Shown piece by piece: positions 57,362 through 64,000 of a stretch of DNA of 64,000 nt. Made by a program: the position numbers and the translations under genes. Within the stretch, counting starts at the first letter, position 1; every line of letters starts with the position of its first letter. The notes under the pieces were generated by a model. It saw only the letters and a program-made list of their open reading frames with translations. It was not told the origin of the DNA and made no database searches. Origin of the DNA: Dolomedes plantarius (taxonomy: Eukaryota > Arthropoda > Arachnida > Araneae > Dolomedidae); assembly GCA_907164885.2 (NCBI GenBank), contig OU015493.1:54609802-54673801 (forward strand), given 5' to 3'.

Positions 57362-58473
57362 CACTCATGGACAAATAAATTAGCGCACCAAGAAATAATT
57401 GCGGGATCGTAACGAAACTTGCAATGAAGGTACATGTCGGGGAGATATGCAAATGATTAGAAATGCAGCGTGATTGCGCATTACGTATAGCCGGTAGAGG
57501 GCGTTGAACATCGTACTCTGTGGAATATAAAACAGGTAACCAAAGCTTGTTTGAGTGTGCTGAATCATTTACAAAGGAAGAGCTGAGATAGACATGCCAT
57601 TACGCCGTGTTCGAAGACAATATAAGCAGTTTTCGCAGTTTGAGAGGGGGAGAATCGTCGGGATGATGGAAACTGGGTGGTCAGCTAGGCGAGTAGCTCG
57701 TCAATTAGGCCGCTCTGATTGTGTTGTGAGGAGGTGTTGGGACCAGTGGACCCGAGAGATGTCATGTACACGAAGAATCCAGATTCAATCTCGGCAGTGA
57801 TGACAATCGTGTTCGTGTGTGGAGAGCCCGTGGTGAACGCTTCAATCCTGCCTTTGCTGTACAGCGACACATCGATCCCACAGCTGGTGTGATGGTATGG
57901 GGTGCCATTGCCTACAATACACGGTCACCCCTAGTATTTCCGTGGCACCATGACAGCCCAGCGGTATGTTCATGAAATCCTGCAACCACATGTGTTGCCA
58001 CTCATACAACGGCTCCCAGAAGCCATTTTTCAACAAGACAATGCTCGGCCTCATACGGCAAGGGTGTCACAAGACTGTCTCCGCACTGTTACTACCCTTC
58101 CTTGGCCTGCCCGATCCCCAGATTTGTCTCCAATCGAGCATAACTGGGATCATTTGGGACGACGAGTTGGGCATCCCACGAGTTTGAACGAACTAGAGGC
58201 AAGGTTACAGCAAATATGGAACGAAATGTGTCAAGACATCATACAGAACTTGTATGACTCAATGCCCGATGGTATCGCATCGTGCATTCGCGCTAGAGGG
58301 GGTCCAACGGAGTATTAACTCCTCCGTTCATTTGCCTTTTTCTCTGAAATAAATTATCCTTTTTCTTTGATTTTCTTATCATTTATTTATATCAAACCAG
58401 TCATTTCGTATGTAAAATTTCGTTTCATTTTGACTACTCCTTCTTGGTGCGCAAATTTTTTTGTCCATGAGTG
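57362..58473 (+). mobile_element. Tc1-like element, internally deleted, nested in Harbinger
   Basis: CACTCATGGACAAA...GCGCACCAAGAA at the left and the inverted same sequence at the right form about 33-bp TIRs, flanked by TA (57360-57361, 58474-58475). It is 1.1 kb instead of the usual 1.6 kb. It lies inside the long first intron of the Harbinger nuclease gene. Confidence 0.9.
57594..58315 (+). pseudogene. Tc1-like (DD34E-type) transposase, deleted and frameshifted
   Basis: MPLRRVRRQYKQFSQFERGR and SARRVARQLGRSDCVVRRCW are the first helix-turn-helix. A deletion then joins it to SRFNLGSDDNRVRVW, removing the second DNA-binding domain and the first catalytic Asp. After GVMVWGAIAYNTRSPLV a frameshift leads to GTMTAQRYVHEIL, IFQQDNARPHTARVSQD (second Asp) and PARSPDLSPIEHNWD (Glu). 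I count 32 residues between these two, against 34 in the family, so two codons were lost. Ends YDSMPDGIASCIRARGG. Not the same family copy as 48729. Confidence 0.87.
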
Positions 58474-59159
58474 TATATATATCGCTATTCACTTACTTTC
58501 CTTGAATTATTGTGAGATATTATCAAAGCACTGATAACAACAATTTAGTACCTAGTGGATCTTTTATAAAAATGAAATTCCCAATAATAATCTCACGAAA
58601 GTAATAAAAATTTGTTTAGAAATAAATTTAAGAATCCTGGATTCCCTGTTTAATTATTTGCCTTTTTTTCCAAACAATAACCAGTCAAAATAATTTAGAA
58701 TTTTCCCCTCTGCAATAAAAGTTTAATAGCAGGTAAAAAAGGTTTAATTCGAAAATCACTAACCCACAAAACAATGCATTATTTCATTTTACATGTTTGG
58801 CCTTTTCTCTATTCAGTTTGTTTGAAAAAAATAACTGTAATTTTACAAAATAAAATGGAGCAAAATATTTTAAGTCAATGCCTTATGGGAAAGACCTCCA
58901 TTGCTATTTTCCTATTCAACCAAATTTACTGTTTTTTTTTCAATCAGGACATAATATCAAAGGAAAAAACCAAAAATGAAAAAGGCGAGTTGTTTAAATT
59001 GAATTTTTACTCTCTATTAAAAGTACATATAAATACAAAAAATTGCATGGAAACTTTACGTACAAAAATATTTAAATGAGAAATTATGTGTAAAATTACT
59101 AAGGAAAAAAAGTTAGAATTTCACTTCAATGGTAAAAAAAACTCCAATGATTCTTCTCT

Positions 59160-59987
59160 ATCATTTGATGAAAGTGCATTTCATTCAATCTGGCATTGAA
59201 TGTTTGGGGGAGCTGAAGATCGTCCTGGAGGTTCATAGCTTTGGGGAGCCGGAGATCGTCCTGTGAGTTCATAGCTCTGGGGAGCTGAAGATCGTCCTAA
59301 AAGTTCATAGCTATGGAGAACCGGAGATCATCATGGGAGTTCATAGCTATGAGGAGCTGAAGATCTTACTTGGGGTTCAGAGCTTTGGGAAGCTGATTAT
59401 CGGAAGTGGACAGTAGCAGAAACTGTAGCAGGTGAGTAGTAGGTGGAGGCAGAGGAATAACATGGCAACGGGTTGTTATAAGAAGAAAGCATATTGTGGT
59501 AATGAAAATAGTGGGGAGGTTGGCAAGGGGTGTAAGCTGATGAATGAGGACCTGATATTTATTCTCTTATTCTTTTGACAATATTTAGATCTTCTGTCTG
59601 AAATTGCGGCTGTTGATCGACAGTAAAATTATCCAGCGCTGGTCTCAGTGATTCAAATAACGCCATGTTTGGATTTGGCACAATTGCTGGGGTATTCATA
59701 AACCTAATTAAACTTTCCTCTGTGTTCTGTCGAGTAGAGTTACCTGTTTTTGTTCTCTTTTCAACAGGTGCTCCAGTTTCCAATGCCTCCTCCAAAACCT
59801 CCCTTGAATCTTCTTCTGGAATGCTCAATTCCGTCTCTGCTGGGGTGGTGCCCAATAGGCATCCCAATAGGCGAGCGTAAACATACTGCCTGCTACACTC
59901 AGATCCCTGGACGGATTTTTTTTCTTTTTCTCATATTCGTCAGAAATGCATATCTCACATTTCGCCATTTGTTCATACTTTTGTTAC
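59160..59987 (-). pseudogene. Harbinger MADF/BESS protein, exon 2
   Basis: The minus-strand exon starts after TTGCAG (acceptor at 59988-59989) with NKSMNKWRNVRYAFLTNM, the third helix of a MADF DNA-binding domain. Stops and a frameshift follow, then an acidic linker (LSIPEEDSREVLEEALETG) and a BESS-like motif MALFESLRPALDNFTVDQQP to LNIVKRIRE. After a TAA the same frame continues in a Ser/Pro/Tyr-rich tail with 12-residue repeats (SSAPQSYELTGR type, 59211-59390). Such MADF proteins partner the Harbinger nuclease, binding its ends and importing it to the nucleus. At least four nonsense codons inactivate it. Confidence 0.65.
59211..59390 (-). repeat. 36-bp minisatellite inside the MADF tail
   Basis: Five units start exactly 36 bp apart (59211, 59247, 59283, 59319, 59355) with a partial sixth at 59391. 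The unit alternates AGCTGAAGATC and AGCCGGAGATC forms, hinting at a 72-bp higher-order unit. On the minus strand the period is 12 codons, in frame with the MADF protein, so the repeat grew within coding sequence. Confidence 0.85.
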
Positions 59988-60235
59988 CTGCAATAAAACA
60001 TTCAATATTTCATTAATATAACTACATTCATTTTTAAATACAACAATTCTCCCCAATTAATTTTAAATTGAAGAAAAACATATCTCACATTGACAAAACA
60101 TTGACAAAACAAGAGAAATATTAAAAATTTCAATTACATCAATTTGATTTTTTTTCTAACAGTATCATTAAAATTAACACATATCTAAAGATTATATTTT
60201 TGTCAAGCTACAGAAATTTAATATACTTTTTTTAT

Positions 60236-60940
60236 GTATCTTTCAAGAGGGTGTACACTCGTAGACTTACATTATTCCTACAAAATCGGGCATTCAACCC
60301 TCTGTCAAATTGTAAGATATACATGCTCGGCTATTTGGATCACTTTACAAGAAGAGAGCTCTCCATCCTTCACACAGAACGATTAGAAACAAATTTCATC
60401 AAATTTTTTACAGAAAGCTAACTTTCCGATTTGCCTTGGGGCAATCGATGGAAAGCATGTTCGCATAATAAAACCAATTGAGAGGGGTTCATTTTACTTC
60501 AACTACAAACATAATTTTTCTGTGGTGTTATTAGCAGTTGCTGATTCCCAATATAACATTTTGTATGTTGATATTGGCTCCTATGGCAAAGATCCGGATA
60601 GTTTAATTTTCCAAAATAGTTCTTTCAATAAAACATTAGAAAGCGGAGGTTTGAAAATACCAACAGGTAAATCACTGCCTGGGATGGATCACCCCGTGTT
60701 TGTTGGAGTTGAAGCATTTTCTTGTCACAAAATGTTTTGAGACCGTACAGCGATAAATTTTTATCCCCCCCCCCCCAAAAAAAAAAAAAAAAAAAAAAAA
60801 ACTATCTCGAGCTCGAAGATATGTCGAATGTTCGTTTGGAATTTTGAGCAACAAGTGGAGAATACTACACAGGTCTCTAAACGTGAAACCTGATTTTGCT
60901 ATAAGCATCGTCAAAACGTGTTGTGCCTACATAATTATGC
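60236..60940 (+). pseudogene. Harbinger nuclease, exon 2
   Basis: YLSRGCTLVDLHYSYKIGHS and QIVRYTCSAIW lead, through a TAG in place of a Trp codon (after FTQND), into FPICLGAIDGKHVRI (first catalytic Asp, codon 60447-60449). ILYVDIGSYGK follows (second Asp), then PVFVGVEAF. A poly(C)/poly(A) expansion at about 60766-60803 disrupts the next part, then LSRARRYVECSFGILSNKWR (catalytic Glu in VEC) and LNVKPDFAISIVKTCC follow. The expected acceptor before the first Tyr codon reads AT instead of AG, so splicing is probably lost as well. Confidence 0.8.
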
Positions 60941-61206
60941 CTACATAATTAATAAAAGTTTAATAAATCAAAAAGATGTTTAATTTTTGCTTTCTAGCAT
61001 ATTGATTGGATTTGTGTTTAATTTTTAAATAAATTATTTACTGCTATGCTCTGCTGTTTTTTTTATCTAATTACATTTAAGAAAACATCAAAAATCAATA
61101 CGACACTGAAATATGACTAATGAAATTTTATCTTAAATATGTTTTGATTAAAATTGATACTATTTTATTATCTTTTTAAATTGAAAGCAATAACTGTAAT
61201 TACCAA

Positions 61207-61335
61207 TCTCTTCTTTTTCTTTTTACGTTTTTCATCGAAATCCGGATAAAAACTGGTGCAAATTCTTATCCACGCACACCGTTTAAGATTTTGTCGTGGT
61301 ACTTTTCACATTTCTATACATCATAGGTGAATTTT
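61207..61335 (-). pseudogene. Harbinger MADF protein, N-terminal exon
   Basis: On the minus strand KYHDKIL, then in another frame CAWIRICTSFYPDFDEKRKK, matches the N-terminal helices of a MADF domain (tYHDKilKRxAWxxI pattern). It ends at TTG|GTAATT, a possible donor. It would splice to exon 2 at 59987. One frameshift lies after KYHDKIL. Confidence 0.5.
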
Positions 61336-61440
61336 CTTCATTTTTGATATTTTTATTGTAAGTGTCTTCTTTTGGATGGAGCTTCTTGGAGGAAAACTAT
61401 CCCATATGCAAAACAAGGTGCTAGGCGAAATATAGACTTA

Positions 61441-61866
61441 TAAACTATGGCATATGTAAGTCTTGATGAGTGTAAACCATCCAATACTGCGGCTGAGGAG
61501 TACGTGAGTCCTTGTGAGGCTCTTACTTTTAGAGAGATTTACTCCCTCATGAAGATCAAACAAAACCATCTTTGGAGAACTCCTCCTTACCACCCATGGT
61601 ACTTTGGAAGAAGTCCGGGTGGGTCTTTTCAGATCAAGCCCAGAAAATACCAAATGGCCTTCTCGTGTTTCATGAGTGGTCATATAAAAGCACTCACTTT
61701 TCAGCAGGGACAGAAGATCTTCCCGGAGTGCCACTGGTGCTCTGCTGACATGGCCTCCCCTGCCCATATTTTAAATTGTTTGGGATTTACTAAGGACGAG
61801 GTCCTTCTGGACCCTCTACTGATTTTAGACTTTTTGGAAATTTTTGGTTTTATGGAGATTGTCTAG
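61441..61866 (+). pseudogene. LINE ORF2 3' fragment
   Basis: The 139-codon frame includes SGHIKALTFQQGQKIFPECHWCSADMA and SPAHILNCLGFTKDEVLLDP followed by LLILDFLEIFGFMEIV. This is like the extreme C-terminus of jockey-type LINE ORF2 proteins of arthropods, where a GHI...C.C....H.L.C zinc-knuckle-like motif is followed by DPLLVLDFL. The 5' part of the LINE is missing, as in a 5'-truncated insertion, and it lies inside the Harbinger element on the strand opposite to the surrounding LINE. Confidence 0.6.
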
Positions 61867-62027
61867 CCTTGCTAGACAATCTGGGATTAGTAAAAAAAAC
61901 CATCCAATACAAATCCCTCCTGAAAAATGAGAAAATTCAGTGAAGAAAATTCACTCATGATAGTTTACCTCTGACGCACAGATTTAATATCCCACAATTC
62001 ACTTAACTTTTTAACTTCCTCTATTAA

Positions 62028-62596
62028 CACTAGAAAGACGGCTGCCGTCATTTTGACGGTTTCGGACATATTATTGAGCGCTATGTCTGTATTTATGTCC
62101 TAAGGCTTCTGAAATTTTATGACTTTTTCTAATTTTGCGCTAAATATGCACATATATTTACATAATTATATTCAATAGTAAAGAGGGGGAGAAAATGTGT
62201 TGTATAGCTACTAAGACTGAAAGCCGTCGATTTGGCGGCGATATAGACAACAGGTAGTAATCTTTAAAATAATACCGGAAAAATGTTAGTTTCTTTTTCA
62301 TCTCCCCCTTTCGCAAATAATAGAAATATTGGCTCTTCGTACATATATGGGTGTTGAAAAATAAGGACTGCACAAACCATGCATATATATTTACGTATAA
62401 ACCGTACTAGGCTTGTAATCTAGGCATACCTGCATAAAAATATATCTAAATTATATTGGTACGAAATAGTTCAAAATTTGAAGTATTTAACTATAAAAAA
62501 ACATTAAATATTTTAAATTCTTGATTTTATTTTTAACCGTCAAAATGACACCGTTCAGTCTTTTTAGTAAGAAAAAAAATTCCCGTCTTTCTAGTG
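62028..62596. mobile_element. piggyBac-type MITE, 569 bp, nested
   Basis: Ends CACTAGAAAGACGG and (inverted) CACTAGAAAGACGG are perfect TIRs, flanked by TTAA at 62024-62027 and 62597-62600. The ends resemble those of piggyBac. A subterminal inverted pair CCGTCATTTTGACGG and ACCGTCAAAATGACA type occurs next to each end. No transposase. Confidence 0.88.
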
Positions 62597-62811
62597 TTAA
62601 GAATTGTGTGTTTAAACTTTCAGTCACTTTGTTGCGGTAAAATCCGCCCATCTAAGTTGCAAGATTGAAATGAAGGCACTGCTTAGCCGTTGCCGGTGAT
62701 TAACTGCAGCGGTGCCGCAGACAGTGTGAGTCGGTTCATGTAACTCTAGGTACTCCTAACCGCGACTGCGGTACCGCAACGTCCCGCATCGCTCATGTGC
62801 ATAGGGCCTAA

Positions 62812-62939
62812 GGCAATTCGGATGGCCTATATCTCGCCATTAAAGGCGGTGGCAAATTTACCAATTGGAGAATAAAAAAGATAAGACATTGCTATAGACT
62901 CCGTATTAACACAGTTCTCCATCTTAGTGTCGTCTGTAT

Positions 62940-62974
<35 letters not shown>

Positions 62975-64000
62975 TCAACTCATATTCTGGGTATCCCGTT
63001 AAAATGGTTCAAGAAAGGAATACGTCAAAGATACATCGCCCACAGCGTTTAGCTTATACGAAAAATGTGACCCTGAAGTCCAGCCGCCACGGAGCAATTC
63101 CTGCAAACTCAGCCGATGGTTATGCACTATGGACCTGGTTCGAGTAAATAGTATGGACCGGATATACAGTACAGATCTGCAATCCAATTAAGCCAACCCC
63201 CGGCCTGAAAAGAAAGAAATTTAAAAACTATTTTATCTAACTGAAAAAAGGGTTGTAACAAATTTGTATGATGTTTGATTAGGGTAATTTCAAGTGGATT
63301 TGATGGTAATGGAAATTTTGTGGTACACTACAACTTCCCAAAACATCTTTTAATATCGAATTTCACAAAACCAGAATAAGTTTTAAGGCAGTACAATCGG
63401 TTTCTAATCGGTATCAAATTGAATTCTAAGTACGGCTGTACAATTCTAAGCAACCTATCTAATAAAAGCAATGTCTTGATTTGATTTTATTGTTATAAGT
63501 AAGAAGGAGCATAACATCTATTGGAGTAGTTTCAATGCTTCCGGTTATCCATCCCAAACTCTGATTCTGAAAAAAATTAATTTTATGCAAAACAGTTTGA
63601 GGGGCAGGAATATGATTCACAGCAGTAGGTCATAAGTGCCAAGACAAATATACGATATGTGATACTAAAAGTGGTGCAAGAGCAGACCCACGTAACACTT
63701 GGCAGTCCCTTTAGAATATTTAAAAACCTTTTGACACGATCAACTGTTCTTTCCACATGATGCCTCAAAGGAAGTTTGTTAGTAAAAGTCACTCCTAAAT
63801 AATTATATTCGTTTGTTTGACTAAGGATGATATCTTTAAACTTAATCTCAGTTTATATACATTATTGCGTGCAAGCGTACGCAAAACTGATTTTGATATA
63901 TTTAGAACCATGTTATTGTTTTCCCATCAATTTGCCAAAACTTACCGAATGTAATATCATAAAAACATTTGAAATTACTTTATATTACAAATCTCATATA
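62812..64000 (-). pseudogene. LINE (jockey-like) ORF2: RT thumb and first part of RNase H, runs off the window
   Basis: Minus-strand pieces in order from 64000: WENNNMVLNISKS, NEYNYLGVTFTNKLPLRHHV, then VDRVKRFLNILKGLPSVTW (RT C-terminal region with the LGV and LNILKxLSGxxWG-type motifs). Further downstream come FQNQSLGWITGSIETTPIDV (linker to RNase H) and VYTDDTKMENCVN to FNGEI-stop-AIRIAL (first Asp YTD and the ELxAIxxAL region of RNase H). Frameshifts, stops and a (TA)n at 62942-62971 break it. At 62812 it is cut by the Harbinger element and resumes at 56215. Its 5' end lies beyond the window. Confidence 0.7.
62942..62971. repeat. (TA)n microsatellite inside the LINE remnant
   Basis: A run of about 15 TA repeats directly precedes the YTD motif of the RNase H domain on the minus strand. 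Confidence 0.9.

Larger units (their letters stand above)
56216..62808 (+). mobile_element. PIF/Harbinger element, full-length ends, nested
   Basis: The left end GGCCCTATCCACACGAGCG and the inverted right end GGCCCTATGCACATGAGCG form TIRs that continue to about 'ttgcgg'. The 3-bp duplication TAA lies at 56213-56215 and 62809-62811, the expected TWA target. Both hallmark genes are present: a DDE nuclease in + orientation and a MADF/BESS (Myb-like) protein in - orientation. The 6.6-kb length is inflated by a Tc1 element, a MITE, a LINE fragment and a piggyBac-type MITE. The surrounding sequence is a LINE whose reading frame joins across the site. Confidence 0.93.

Noticed and set aside
61438..61767. 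Minus-strand 109-codon frame
   Set aside because: It is antisense to the recognisable LINE C-terminal fragment on the plus strand.

Overview
The window is non-coding eukaryotic DNA from an AT-rich, microsatellite-heavy animal genome, almost certainly an arthropod and probably a spider or other chelicerate. The clade is inferred from the style of its transposable elements and from an arthropod-type Inr+DPE promoter in an LTR; no host marker gene proves it. I found no convincing host protein-coding gene, rRNA, true tRNA gene or CRISPR. Nearly everything recognisable is mobile DNA, much of it nested.

Layout. 1-8 kb: AT-rich spacer with compound (CA/TA)n microsatellites, two tRNA-like SINE remnants, an LTR-like repeat and a foldback TA-flanked element (6781-7709) holding a transposase remnant. 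8.2-10.5 kb: six near-identical 377/378-bp tandem units, each with Pol III A and B box-like motifs. 12.4-13.7 kb: a TTAA-flanked long-TIR element and a second copy of the LTR-like repeat. 14131-20143: the centrepiece, a complete LTR retrotransposon on the minus strand with seemingly identical 289-bp LTRs, a 5-bp target duplication and one intact 1601-codon ORF. Its domain order is Gag-PR-IN-RT-RNaseH (integrase before reverse transcriptase, as in Ty1/copia), although the pol domains look Ty3/gypsy-like and the Gag looks BEL/Pao-like. 20.8-22.2 kb: an internally deleted piggyBac remnant. 24.3-25.4 kb: 115-bp tandem repeats. 25.8-26.1 kb: a hAT MITE with a perfect 8-bp TSD.

26.5-30.2 kb is a 3.7-kb block with a second copy at 49.4-53.9 kb. 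The second copy sits inside a gutted Tc1 transposon (48729-54178) and later received a palindromic mariner derivative. 30.4-32.7 kb is a non-autonomous Helitron broken up by a Tigger-like MITE, (TA)n tracts and a cluster of ends of a second Helitron family. 34-35.3 kb and 39.4-40.6 kb are degraded mariner-like elements. 41.4-42.4 kb has two nested TTAA elements. Further Helitron copies lie at 42.8, 46.7 and 55.2 kb.

55.9-64 kb is a nested stack. A jockey-like LINE on the minus strand is split inside its RNase H domain by a PIF/Harbinger element (56216-62808, TAA duplication). The Harbinger carries a broken nuclease gene (+) and a broken MADF/BESS gene (-). It was itself invaded by a Tc1 element, a short MITE, a LINE 3' fragment and a piggyBac-type MITE.

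The only gene that looks capable of making a full protein is the Gag-Pol ORF; all other transposases are broken. Any host gene would have to be an intronic or flanking host of this repeat landscape.
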